Assembly: GCA_013314775.1 (NCBI GenBank)
Contig: JABUFB010000013.1
Location: 62,001 to 126,000, forward strand
DNA from: Armatimonadota bacterium
GTDB lineage: Bacteria; Armatimonadota; Zipacnadia; Zipacnadales; JABUFB01
DNA length: 64,000 nucleotides
Reading direction: 5' to 3'
Shown here piece after piece: positions 9,446 through 17,335 of the stretch. The position numbers and the translations under genes were made by a program. Each line of letters begins with the position of its first letter. Position 1 is the first letter of the stretch. The notes under the pieces are model-generated. The model saw only the letters and a program-made list of their open reading frames with translations. It searched no databases and was not told the DNA's origin.

Positions 9446-10420
9446 ATGCGTGCGAAGCGGCTGTGGTTCCCGGCCCTCGTCGCCGTGCTCGTCGCCACAC
9501 TCACCTGCACGGTCGCCCTGGCCAACGAAATCCAGTTGGCCGGCGTGCGACTGGGCCAGCACGCGCACAATGTCATGCAGGTCTACGGCCAGCCTGACTG
9601 CGTGATCCTCGGCTCCACCGGCCCAGGCTCTGTGGGTCTCGGCGCCGCTGCTGCCGGTGGCGGTGCAGCCAGTGGTCAGGCGGGCGGAACGACGGCTGAT
9701 GTGCTCAATCCGGCAATCCAGCAGGGGGCCGAAGTGGGCGCGGCGGCTGGTGCCGCCGCCGGCTCGGAGATGGGCTTTGCCGCCGCGCTCGAAGCGGGGC
9801 GGATCGGCGACATTGGTCGAATGACCCAGGCCGGGGCAGACATGGGAGCCCAGATCGGCGCGCAGGCCGGGGCGACCGTCGCCGCCGCACGGGCCACCGG
9901 TGCCTTGGGCGGCACGCGCGGTTCCCGGCGCTTCGCCGATGACTTCGATTTGCAGACCTGGGCAGAGCCAGTCCACACCCAGATGACCACGAAGGAACAG
10001 ATGTGGTGTTACTGGCGCAAAGGCGTCGCTCTCGCATTCGTGCTTGACCGAGACGGCTACGTGGTGAAGATCGCGGTGTCCGGCAAGAAGGCCGACTGGA
10101 TCCGAACCGCAATGGGCGAGCCGAAGCGGACCATCAAGCTCGGAGACGATTTTCAGAAAGTTGTGGAGCGCTACGGGTATCCGGAGAGCGTGAACAACCT
10201 CAGCGGCGACGGGTTCTCCCGTGACGTGCGTCTCCACTTCGGATATGCCAATAACATCACCTTCACTCTGCGAGAGATGAAGGTTGTCGGAATCGAGATA
10301 TGGGAGACGGACCTGCGCGGGACAGCGCCAGTTCGGCTGCCTGCGTCGGGAATCGGCGCGAATCCCACCCGTTCGGGCCTGCCCGCAACCGCGACAGCAC
10401 CCGAGGGTTTCCGGGACTAG
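9446..10420 (+). CDS. Secreted protein with BamE-like G-x-Y-G-x-P motifs, paralogue 1
   Basis: A 324-residue exported protein of no family I can name. It has a signal peptide (WFPALVAVLVATLTCTVALA), then IQLAGVRLGQHAHNVMQVYG, a Gly/Ala-rich linker (about residues 55-155), and a C-terminal globular part with TIKLGDDFQKVVERYGYPES and FTLREMKVVGIEIWE. The two LG(Q/D)..hxxVhxxYGxP stretches resemble the helix-turn of SmpA/BamE-like folds, which often act in envelope assembly; this is inference from pattern alone. The ATG at 9446 has AAAGGGG ten bases upstream. A clear paralogue lies at 11386-12579, with an array of palindromic repeats in between. Confidence 0.72.
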   Translation: MRAKRLWFPALVAVLVATLTCTVALANEIQLAGVRLGQHAHNVMQVYGQPDCVILGSTGPGSVGLGAAAAGGGAASGQAGGTTADVLNPAIQQGAEVGAAAGAAAGSEMGFAAALEAGRIGDIGRMTQAGADMGAQIGAQAGATVAAARATGALGGTRGSRRFADDFDLQTWAEPVHTQMTTKEQMWCYWRKGVALAFVLDRDGYVVKIAVSGKKADWIRTAMGEPKRTIKLGDDFQKVVERYGYPESVNNLSGDGFSRDVRLHFGYANNITFTLREMKVVGIEIWETDLRGTAPVRLPASGIGANPTRSGLPATATAPEGFRD

Positions 10421-10577
10421 CACCGCGAGGCGCGGCCGTCGTCAGACGCCCCCGTCTGGACGTTGGCCTTCAGGCCCCAGAGGGGCCGTCCGCCTGTAGC
10501 CGGGGGCGGAAGCCCCTGGAACAGCGGCCCGACCGATAGGATGACCCCCCGTCAGGGGGCGGCGGAAGCCGGGCAAG

Positions 10578-10765
10578 GGCGAACCGCGGTCAGGCAGGAT
10601 TGCCTGACCCACCAACGGCAACGTCGACGACGCGGCGGGGTACAAGCCCCCGCCCTACAGACGGCAACGGTATTCGAGCAGGGGCGGCGGAACTTGGCGT
10701 TGGCCTTCAGGCCCCGGAGGGGCCGTCCGCCTGTAGCCAGGGGCGGAAGCCCCTGGAACAGCGGC
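10578..10765 (+). repeat. 188-bp perfect direct repeat, copy 1
   Basis: Bases 10578-10765 are identical, as far as I can read, to 11098-11285 (offset 520). The shared block spans module B, the joining sequence TATTCGAGCAGGGGCGGCGG and module A. Perfect identity inside an otherwise drifting array implies recent duplication or gene conversion. Confidence 0.85.
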
Positions 10766-11097
10766 CCGACCGATAGGATGACCCCCCGTCAGGGGGCGGC
10801 GGAAAACGGGCAAGGGCGAACCGCGGTCAGGCAGGATTGCCTGACCCACCAACGGCAACGTCGACGACGCGGCGGGGTACAAGCCCCCGCCCTACAGACG
10901 GCAACGACAAACGGCGCGGCGGGGTGCAAGCCTTCGCCCCACAGACGACAACGGCATTCAGGCACGGCCGGAGAAAGGTGACGTTGGCCTTCAGGCCCCG
11001 GAGGGGCCGTTCGCCTATAGCCAGGGGCGGAAGCCCCTGGAACAGCGGCCCGACCGGTAGCAGGAGCCCCCGAAGGGGGCGGCAGAAGGCAGACCAC

Positions 11098-11285
11098 GGC
11101 GAACCGCGGTCAGGCAGGATTGCCTGACCCACCAACGGCAACGTCGACGACGCGGCGGGGTACAAGCCCCCGCCCTACAGACGGCAACGGTATTCGAGCA
11201 GGGGCGGCGGAACTTGGCGTTGGCCTTCAGGCCCCGGAGGGGCCGTCCGCCTGTAGCCAGGGGCGGAAGCCCCTGGAACAGCGGC
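11098..11285 (+). repeat. 188-bp perfect direct repeat, copy 2
   Basis: Second copy of the block at 10578-10765. It ends at the GCGGC after the GGAA-loop hairpin; beyond it the sequence becomes the unique leader of the downstream paralogue. Confidence 0.85.
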
Positions 11286-11385
11286 GCTTTCGAAACTGTT
11301 TCTGGCTGTCTTCGTGCTCTGTCTGCCGCACCGGACACACCACCGACCGGCGACAGCATCCGGTCCAGCAAGGGGCGGTAGCCCA

Positions 11386-12579
11386 ATGGCCACATTCCGA
11401 CTGCAGATTCCGGGTTGGAGCCTGGCCCTCGTGGTCCTTTGCATCACGGTGGGGGCCACCTGCGCATCCGCCGCGGAAGTCCAGCTCGCGGGGATTCGGC
11501 TCGGCCAGCATGCGCTGCACCTGATCCAGGTCTACGGACAGCCCGGCGGGATCGTCAAGGGCGGCGGAGCGACCGCGCCAGTAGCTTCAACCGGCGGCGG
11601 GGCGCCCGGAGGCGAAGCTGGCGGTATGCCCGGCGGTATGCCTGGCATGGCAGGTGCTCCCGGCGGCCAGAGCATGGCCCAGATGGCCGATGAGGGCAAC
11701 ACGGCCGGCATGATGATGGGGGCAATGGGAGGGATGCTCGCCGGGCTCATGGGTGGCGGTGGCGCGCAGCCCCGCCAGGAAGCCACCGCGCAGGCTCCCG
11801 CGGGCGGCGGCTCGGCGCCCGGCCCCAATGGCGGTTCCGTGGGTGGCGCGCCTCCCGGCCCGAACCCCTTCTTCCAGAGTAACTGTCCGGACTGGGCCGC
11901 GCCTGTCTGGATCTCCATGCAGCCGGAGGAGACTCTCTGGGTCTACCGCAAGGGCGCGGTTGTCATGGGCTTCGTGCTGGATCGCGACGGCTACATCATC
12001 GCCATCGCCGTGGCCGGACGCAAGTGCGACTGGGCACGCACTGCCATGGGCGACCCGAAACGTTCGATCAAGCTGGGCGACGACATGCGCACGGTGATCA
12101 ACCGTTACGGCTACCCGGACCAGAGCGGCAGCCCGATGGGCACTAATATCTGGACCTCGGTTGACCGCGCCTTCCTGGGGCAGAATGCCGGCCCCACGGT
12201 GAGCGGAATCAGCAATGCCAGCCGTGATCTGATCATGCACTATGGCGAGGGAAACAACGTAGAGTTCCTGCTGGATGACATGAAGGTCGTCCGCATTCAC
12301 ATCTGGGAACCCGAGGCGCGTCCGCCTGCCGCACGGCTCACCACTGCTGCTCCGGCGGCCGGCGCGGGTGGCATGGGCGGCGCGATGGGCGGGATGCCCG
12401 GTGGTGGGTTCGCGGACGGCGGCGGATGGGCGTCTTCGGGCGGCATGGGACGCGGGAATCGGGCGCTCGGACCTGTTAACACCGGCGGGGAAGTCTACGT
12501 TCAAAGCCACACACGTCATCTTCCCGGTGGCGGCACAACGACCGTTCGCTCACATACCAGGAGTCGACCTTCACGATAG
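11386..12579 (+). CDS. Secreted protein with BamE-like motifs, paralogue 2
   Basis: A 397-residue exported protein, paralogue of the one at 9446-10420. Shared blocks are VQLAGIRLGQHALHLIQVYG after the signal peptide, GFVLDRDGYIIAIAVAGRK, CDWARTAMGDPKRSIKLGDD and the FLLDDMKVVRIHIWE ending. Compared with paralogue 1 the linker is Gly/Met/Pro-rich rather than Ala-rich, the C-terminal domain carries an extra ~25 residues (about SPMGTNIWTSVDRAF), and a Gly-rich plus Arg/Thr tail is added. The ATG at 11386 has AAGGGG ten bases before it, the same arrangement as paralogue 1. A terminator follows directly. I do not recognise the family; an envelope role is only suggested by export and fold pattern. 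Confidence 0.72.
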   Translation: MATFRLQIPGWSLALVVLCITVGATCASAAEVQLAGIRLGQHALHLIQVYGQPGGIVKGGGATAPVASTGGGAPGGEAGGMPGGMPGMAGAPGGQSMAQMADEGNTAGMMMGAMGGMLAGLMGGGGAQPRQEATAQAPAGGGSAPGPNGGSVGGAPPGPNPFFQSNCPDWAAPVWISMQPEETLWVYRKGAVVMGFVLDRDGYIIAIAVAGRKCDWARTAMGDPKRSIKLGDDMRTVINRYGYPDQSGSPMGTNIWTSVDRAFLGQNAGPTVSGISNASRDLIMHYGEGNNVEFLLDDMKVVRIHIWEPEARPPAARLTTAAPAAGAGGMGGAMGGMPGGGFADGGGWASSGGMGRGNRALGPVNTGGEVYVQSHTRHLPGGGTTTVRSHTRSRPSR

Positions 12580-12607
12580 TACTCTCGTGGCACTGGCCTG
12601 CGGCACT

Positions 12608-12642
12608 GGACGCTCCCCGGTCGGGGGGCGTCCACGATTTTT
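12608..12642 (+). terminator. Rho-independent terminator
   Basis: A 12-bp GC-rich hairpin (GGACGC/GCGTCC as the outer part, 12608-12633) followed by a T run at 12638-12642. It closes the paralogue 2 transcript and separates it from dnaG. Confidence 0.8.
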
Positions 12643-12705
12643 CCCCGGCTCTCAGACCAACATCAGCGGGAAGGAAACCGGGTATCACCGTCGAAGGATA
12701 CGGTG

Positions 12706-14682
12706 ATGCCACGAGGCTCCGTGCGCCTGCTCACTGGCGATGCGGGAGCCACCCCGAACGCACCCGCGGACTGTCACACAATGGATAACGATTCAATAAA
12801 AGAGGAAATCAGACGCCGCGTCCGCATCGAGGATATCGTCTCCGAACACGTCCCTCTCCAGCGGGCCGGTCGGAGGCTCAAGGCCTGCTGCCCGTTTCAC
12901 CAGGAGAAGACCCCGTCGTTCTACGTGAACCCGGACCTGGGGCTCTATAAGTGTTTCGGATGCGGCGTCGGCGGCGACCTGTTCGATTTCGTGATGCGCA
13001 TCGAGCACATCACCTTCCCGGAAGCCGCCGAGCGCTTGGCCGAACGCGCGGGTCTTCAGTGGCAGTCCTCCCCCGGCGATGAGGCCCGGGCGAAGCGCAG
13101 CCAGCTTGCGCGCCGGGCAAACCAGATCGCGGCGGAATTCTTCGAGCAGATGCTGCATTCACGCGAAGGCAAGGTCGGCCTGGAATACTTGTTGGGACGC
13201 GGGTTTTCGGAAGCAATCATCCGCCATTTCCGGCTCGGCTATGCTCCGGATGCCTGGGACGGGCTCCTGCGCCACCTTCGCCAGAAGGGCATCGACCCTG
13301 TGGTCGCCGCGGAAGCTGGCCTTGCGAAAGAGGGCCCGGGCGGCGGCCACTATGATGTGTTCCGCAACCGCATCATGTTCCCGATCATCGATTCCGGGAA
13401 TCGCATCATCGGCTTTGGTGGGCGCGCGCTGGCTGCCGATGATCCGGCCAAGTACCTGAACACGCCGGACACGCCGCTGTTCAAGAAAGGTCGGAATGTC
13501 TACGCGCTGAACCTTGCGGGAACCGCGATTAGCCGGACGAGACAGGCGATCGTGGTGGAGGGGTACACAGACGTAATCGCCCTGCACCAGGCAGGGATCG
13601 AGAACGTGGTGGCGTGCCTGGGCACCGCGCTGACCCAGGATCATCTCAACCTGCTGAGCCGGTACGCCGAGGAGATCATCCTGGCCTACGATGCCGATGC
13701 GGCGGGCATGAACGCGGCAGCGCGCAACATTCCGATGCTGGAACGTTGCCCGGCCCAGGTGAGCATCGTCCTTCTGCCATCCGGCCTGGACCCGGACGAG
13801 TGTGTGCGCGAACGGGGTCCGCAGGCGTTCCTGGATGTGCTCAAGGACCGCCGGGCTCCGGTCGAGTACGAAATAGACCTGCTGTTCGCGCAGTACCGCG
13901 ACCGCGGTCCCGAAGGGGTCGCGATGGCTGCCCGACAGGTGGTGGATGTGCTCCTGCGTGTTCCTGACCGCGCGAGGCAGGACGAGTATCTCGCACGGGC
14001 AGCCGACCACTGGGGCCAGGGCAATCCGGGGCGCACCGAGGCGATGCAGGGGTCGCTCAAACTGGAATTGCGCCGGCGCGCCGCGGAGCGTGGAGGAACA
14101 GGCCCACGAAACCGGACAGAGTCACCGAGAGACAGGGCCTACCAGGTGGAGGCAGTCTCCCGGCTCGCAGCCAAAGTGCCGGACTGGGTGCTTGTTGCGG
14201 AGCGCCAGCTACTGCGGGCGGCCCTCACCGACGAGCGTCTCGCGCGTGATGTGTTCGCAGCTGTGGATGCGGATCGATTCTCGGAGGGAACCCACCAGAT
14301 GATCGCCCGCGCAGTGGCCGCGCAGATCAAATCCGGACAGCCGTGGGCGCCGGCCGAGGTCATTGAACAGTTGCAGGGTGATGAACAGGTCTACGAGACT
14401 GCGTTGCACTTCGCGATGGATGAACTGTCAGAGGAGGAGCAGGAGGTAATACCTACAGACATCGCGAACTTACGGACTTACCACGAGAGTGGTCGGCACC
14501 GCGGCTACTATGAAGTGCCCGTGGACGACGAGCTGCCGCCTCCAGCGCCGGTGGATGATTTCGAGGAACTGCGCCGCAGGGTGATCGCAAAGATCAACGC
14601 CGGAGAGGATTCTCCGGACGATCCGGACATTGTCCTTTACCAGCAGTGGATGGCTCGCATGCGCGGCGCAGGCACCAGATAG
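12706..14682 (+). CDS. dnaG: DNA primase
   Basis: Makes the RNA primers for replication and docks on the replicative helicase. The CHC2 zinc site is intact (CCPFHQEKTPSFYVN, then YKCFGCGVGGD: Cys, His, Cys, Cys). The catalytic core follows, with the RIMFPI and GFGGRAL motifs, and the TOPRIM domain has VVEGYTDVIALHQ and ILAYDADAAG carrying the metal-binding acids. The C-terminal quarter is helical and variable, as expected for the helicase-binding domain. Total about 658 residues. An AAGGA sits 7 bases before the ATG at 12706, but homologues normally begin at the in-frame ATG at 12781 (MDNDSIKEEIRRR), so the first 25 residues are doubtful. rpoD follows 138 bases later, the classical macromolecular-synthesis order; rpsU is not adjacent. 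Confidence 0.96.
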   Translation: MPRGSVRLLTGDAGATPNAPADCHTMDNDSIKEEIRRRVRIEDIVSEHVPLQRAGRRLKACCPFHQEKTPSFYVNPDLGLYKCFGCGVGGDLFDFVMRIEHITFPEAAERLAERAGLQWQSSPGDEARAKRSQLARRANQIAAEFFEQMLHSREGKVGLEYLLGRGFSEAIIRHFRLGYAPDAWDGLLRHLRQKGIDPVVAAEAGLAKEGPGGGHYDVFRNRIMFPIIDSGNRIIGFGGRALAADDPAKYLNTPDTPLFKKGRNVYALNLAGTAISRTRQAIVVEGYTDVIALHQAGIENVVACLGTALTQDHLNLLSRYAEEIILAYDADAAGMNAAARNIPMLERCPAQVSIVLLPSGLDPDECVRERGPQAFLDVLKDRRAPVEYEIDLLFAQYRDRGPEGVAMAARQVVDVLLRVPDRARQDEYLARAADHWGQGNPGRTEAMQGSLKLELRRRAAERGGTGPRNRTESPRDRAYQVEAVSRLAAKVPDWVLVAERQLLRAALTDERLARDVFAAVDADRFSEGTHQMIARAVAAQIKSGQPWAPAEVIEQLQGDEQVYETALHFAMDELSEEEQEVIPTDIANLRTYHESGRHRGYYEVPVDDELPPPAPVDDFEELRRRVIAKINAGEDSPDDPDIVLYQQWMARMRGAGTR

Positions 14683-14820
14683 TCCATGCGCCCCATGCCC
14701 GCGCAGCCCGTGAAGCCGATTGGGAGGATATGCGCGGGCCTGGTCCGTCAGAGCGAATGTTCTTGCAGGCGATGGCGGACCGTTCTACAGGTGTTGTCAG
14801 ACGAAGGGAGCTGAAGTAAC

Positions 14821-16887
14821 TTGGCAGAGGGGAAGAACCCGGACAACCAGGAGATCCCGGAGATCCAGGGGTTGCTCCGTAAGGGCCGCCGCAACGGCTT
14901 CGTCACCTATACCGAGATCCAGGATAGTCTGTCGGAGCTCGAGGACCTCGACACCGATGACATCGAAGAGATCTACCGTGTCTTCCTGGATGCAGGTATT
15001 CGTATCGTGGACGAAGATGAGGAGGAGGAGGACGTAGAGGAGATTGGCGAGGATGAGCTGGACGAACTTGAAGATGTACCCATTGACGACTCGGTCCGCA
15101 TGTACCTGCGGGATATCGGCCGCGTTCCCCTGCTCACCGCGCAACAGGAAGTCGCGCTGGCTCGGCGCATCCAGAAGGGTGACGGGGAGGTGTCTTTCGA
15201 CCCGGTCCGCAATGCCCTGGTTTTCACACCCAACGAGCGCCTGGAGCCGAATACAGTCTACACAGTGACGGTCAAGGGCGGCGAAAGTGGCGTCTATGAT
15301 CTTCTCGGAAGGCCGCTGGAGCAGGATTTCGTCTGGTCGTATCGTGTGGCCGGAGCCGAGGCTGCACTCCAGGTAATCTCCACGAACCCCAGCGACGGGG
15401 CGACTGATGTGGAAGCCGAGGCCCGGATCTATGTGCACCTGAACGATGCCGTTGACCCGTCCACGCTGGTTCCTGAGAACGTGCGTCTGGCGGACGACAA
15501 AGGCCGCGCCGTGTCCGGTCAGGTCATGCCGGGAGCGCGCCCGTGGTCGCTGGTGTTCGTGCCCGATGAACCCCTGGTTCATCGCAACCGGTTCACTTTG
15601 ACGATCGTCGGAGGCGCGCGAGGCTTGCGTGGCGAGCGCGGCCGAATGTTGCCTGAAGATCACGTGGTGCATTTCGAGACAGTGGCCCGGAAGGCGGCAC
15701 CACGGGCGATATCCTCCGATCCGCCCCACGGAGCTCAAGACATTCCGGCGGGCACCCGCATCAGCGCCGACATGGACCGCCGACTTGATCCAAAGACCGT
15801 GAACACCAATACGGTGTCGGTCGTGGACGCAATCGGCAACCGCGTCAACGGTATCGTGCACTATGACGACGAACTGCGCCGCATTACCTTCGTGCCGGCG
15901 GCGCCTCTCGAAGCCAACATGCGGTACACGTTCACCGTGGCATCGGGCAAGAAGGGCGTCGTCGGGGTGACTGGTTACGCTCTGCAGGAAGACTATAGCA
16001 TCGACTTCGATACATGCTCGGAGCACGCACCGCTAAAGGTCATTGCCTGCAAGCCCGCCCAGGGCGCCCGCGGCGTCTCGCACAGGCCGGCCATCGAGGC
16101 GCGGTTCAATCAGCAGATAGACCCGGGAAGCATCGACCCGAGCTCGATGAAGGTCAAGGATGAGGAAGCCGTGAAGGCTCTGGCGGAGGCCAACCTGCGG
16201 TTGGTTGTCAGCATCGCCCGGAAGTACACCGGCCGGTCCTCCATGAGCTTCCTGGACCTGATCCAGGAAGGCAATATGGGCCTGATGCGCGCGGTGGAGA
16301 AGTTCGATTACCGCAAGGGCTATAAGTTCAGCACGTACGCGACATGGTGGATTCGCCAGGCAATCACACGCGCCATTGCCGACCAGGGCAGGATCATCCG
16401 CATCCCGGTGCACATGGTGGAGACAATCAACCGCCTTGTGAAGACCTCGCGACAGCTTCTCCAGCAATTGGGGCGAGAGCCGACCCTGGAGGAAGTGGCG
16501 GCAGAGATGGACATGCCCCTGGAGCGCGTCAGCGAAATCCGGCGGATCGCTCCGGAGCCGCTGTCTCTAGAGGCGCCCGTCGGCGAAGAGGAGAACAGCC
16601 ACCTGGGCGATTTCGTGCCGGATGACGAAATCTACACCCCGGTGGACGCCGCATCTAACCTCGTCCTGCGTGAGCAGCTCGAGAAAGTGCTGGAGCAGCT
16701 GAGTGAGCGCGAGCGCGAGGTGCTCAAGCTCCGCTTTGGCCTGGAAGATGGGTATTCGCGGACCCTCGAAGAGGTTGGCCACATCTTCGAGGTTACCCGG
16801 GAACGCATCCGTCAGATCGAGGCGAAGGCGCTGAAGAAGCTGCGACACCCTGGCCGCAACCGCCGGCTGCGCGACTATATTGAGTGA
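14821..16887 (+). CDS. rpoD: Primary sigma factor RpoD with an inserted block of Big_5-type Ig-like repeats
   Basis: RNA polymerase primary sigma factor of 688 residues. Region 1.1 (about 12-62, [18 protein letters not shown]), an acidic linker, and region 1.2 (89-121, [20 protein letters not shown] then [11 protein letters not shown]) are normal. Region 2 (448-525, with [15 protein letters not shown]), region 3 (about 526-606) and region 4 (about 615-688, [20 protein letters not shown]) are also complete, so it should recognise ordinary -35/-10 promoters. Between regions 1.2 and 2 lie 326 residues (122-447) of unrelated Ig-like repeats, described separately. Region 2.1 also reads [10 protein letters not shown] where relatives have GRGLSFLDL, one residue longer. 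The TTG start has GGAG about 12 bases before it and no better in-frame alternative. Neighbour dnaG supports the housekeeping role. No second rpoD is in the window. Confidence 0.95.
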   Translation: MAEGKNPDNQEIPEIQGLLRKGRRNGFVTYTEIQDSLSELEDLDTDDIEEIYRVFLDAGIRIVDEDEEEEDVEEIGEDELDELEDVPIDDSVRMYLRDIGRVPLLTAQQEVALARRIQKGDGEVSFDPVRNALVFTPNERLEPNTVYTVTVKGGESGVYDLLGRPLEQDFVWSYRVAGAEAALQVISTNPSDGATDVEAEARIYVHLNDAVDPSTLVPENVRLADDKGRAVSGQVMPGARPWSLVFVPDEPLVHRNRFTLTIVGGARGLRGERGRMLPEDHVVHFETVARKAAPRAISSDPPHGAQDIPAGTRISADMDRRLDPKTVNTNTVSVVDAIGNRVNGIVHYDDELRRITFVPAAPLEANMRYTFTVASGKKGVVGVTGYALQEDYSIDFDTCSEHAPLKVIACKPAQGARGVSHRPAIEARFNQQIDPGSIDPSSMKVKDEEAVKALAEANLRLVVSIARKYTGRSSMSFLDLIQEGNMGLMRAVEKFDYRKGYKFSTYATWWIRQAITRAIADQGRIIRIPVHMVETINRLVKTSRQLLQQLGREPTLEEVAAEMDMPLERVSEIRRIAPEPLSLEAPVGEEENSHLGDFVPDDEIYTPVDAASNLVLREQLEKVLEQLSEREREVLKLRFGLEDGYSRTLEEVGHIFEVTRERIRQIEAKALKKLRHPGRNRRLRDYIE
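15184..16161 (+). other. In-frame 978-bp insert of three Big_5 (SbsA-type Ig-like) repeat units inside rpoD
   Basis: Residues 122-447 of RpoD. Each repeat has an NPsdGA-type opening ([10 protein letters not shown] at 185, [10 protein letters not shown] at 296, [10 protein letters not shown] at 407) and a later F-x-P...L...(Y/F)-x-hT strand pair (Phe135, Phe246, Phe357). Every landmark is exactly 111 residues from the next. The block begins in the second half of one repeat (GEVSFDP, equivalent to Gly233 and Gly344) and ends in the first half of another (SMKVKD, equivalent to Asp225 and Asp336). Family knowledge: Big_5 domains normally belong to secreted or surface proteins. No intein or self-splicing motif is visible at either edge, and the flanking sigma sequence reads as an uninterrupted [15 protein letters not shown] once the block is removed. 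Confidence 0.9.
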
Positions 16888-16920
16888 TTGTGCCTGCTCC
16901 CGCGTCCCCCCTGCGCACCC

Positions 16921-17274
16921 AGGAGCATCGGTCTTGTGGAATGCGTGCCGGCCTCGTGTCAGGCCAGTGTCCGGTGCCCGCGGTGTTGGCGCCGAGCCGT
17001 GTGCTGTCGGCCTTCGGGTGGAGCCGTCCGCCTGTGGCGCCGAGAATGGGCCGCAATCCCCGTGGGGCGGCCGTAACCGGTGCGCGGGGCAGGGCCTGTC
17101 GCCCTCCTTTCGTGGGCTCAAGGTCCACCGCGGGGCGGCAATCGGGGGGCTTTCCGGCCCCACCTGCAGGTTGTCGCCCGTCCCGCGGGCTGCGGGAGAA
17201 GGGTTCAGAGCAAAGGGCAGGCTGAATGCGAGTTCGGCCCCAGCCGGCACGCATCTCAAGAAACCGATGCTCCT
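16921..17274. repeat. 354-bp element bounded by 31-bp imperfect inverted repeats
   Basis: Bases 16921-16951 (AGGAGCATCGGT...ATGCGTGCCGG) and 17244-17274 are inverted copies, 26 of 31 positions matching. The element fills most of the gap between the rpoD stop and the tRNA promoter. The interior is very GC-rich, contains a repeated TGGCGCCGAG and no domain-bearing frame. I see no target-site duplication. It could be a miniature inverted-repeat element or the closing stem of a structured RNA. Motifs of RNase P RNA, SRP RNA and tmRNA were looked for and not found. Confidence 0.6.
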
Positions 17275-17287
17275 GCCCTTGCACCCC

Positions 17288-17317
17288 TTGCGTGGGTCGC
17301 GCGCGGCTGGGTATACT
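17288..17317 (+). promoter_or_regulatory. Predicted sigma-70 promoter for the tRNA gene
   Basis: TTGCGT (17288-17293), 18 bases, TATACT (17312-17317). The expected start near 17324 is about a dozen bases before the mature tRNA 5' end, a normal arrangement. Confidence 0.65.
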
Positions 17318-17335
17318 TATGGTCCAGGTACAGGT

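Larger units (their letters stand above)
10465..11285 (+). repeat. Array of palindromic (REP-like) repeats between two paralogous genes
   Basis: Four copies of module A (starting 10465, 10702, 10986, 11222) contain a GGCCCC/GGGGCC hairpin, then CCGYCTGTAG followed by an 8-bp hairpin with a GGAA loop (CCAGGGGC/GCCCCTGG). Three full copies of module B (10578-10671, about 10815-10907, 11098-11191) contain GGTCAGGCA/TGCCTGACC with a GGAT loop, then GGCGGGG/CCCCGCC with a TACAAGC-type loop. A decayed half-copy of B lies at about 10909-10980. A short C module with CCCCC/GGGGG joins A to B. Read on the opposite strand, module B also has CCGTCTGTAG directly before its hairpin, so A and B face each other like the two halves of a REPIN. 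The frames across the array are repeat artefacts, not genes. Confidence 0.85.

Noticed and set aside
10463-10981. Possible protein of 172 residues in the repeat array
   Set aside because: The frame simply translates the palindromic modules twice; composition is repeat-driven and frames on both strands are equally open.
10465-11285. CRISPR array
   Set aside because: Modules are 60-95 bases, palindromic and variable in spacing; there are no uniform repeats with unique spacers and no cas genes.
15181-16164. Intein or self-splicing intron in rpoD
   Set aside because: No N-terminal Cys/Ser block, no C-terminal HN-C/S/T, no homing endonuclease motif, and the frame is open throughout with Ig-like repeats.
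16888-17335. RNase P RNA, SRP RNA or tmRNA
   Set aside because: The conserved GAGGAAAGTCCGG of RNase P, the GGAAGGAAGC of SRP RNA and the tmRNA ends are absent.
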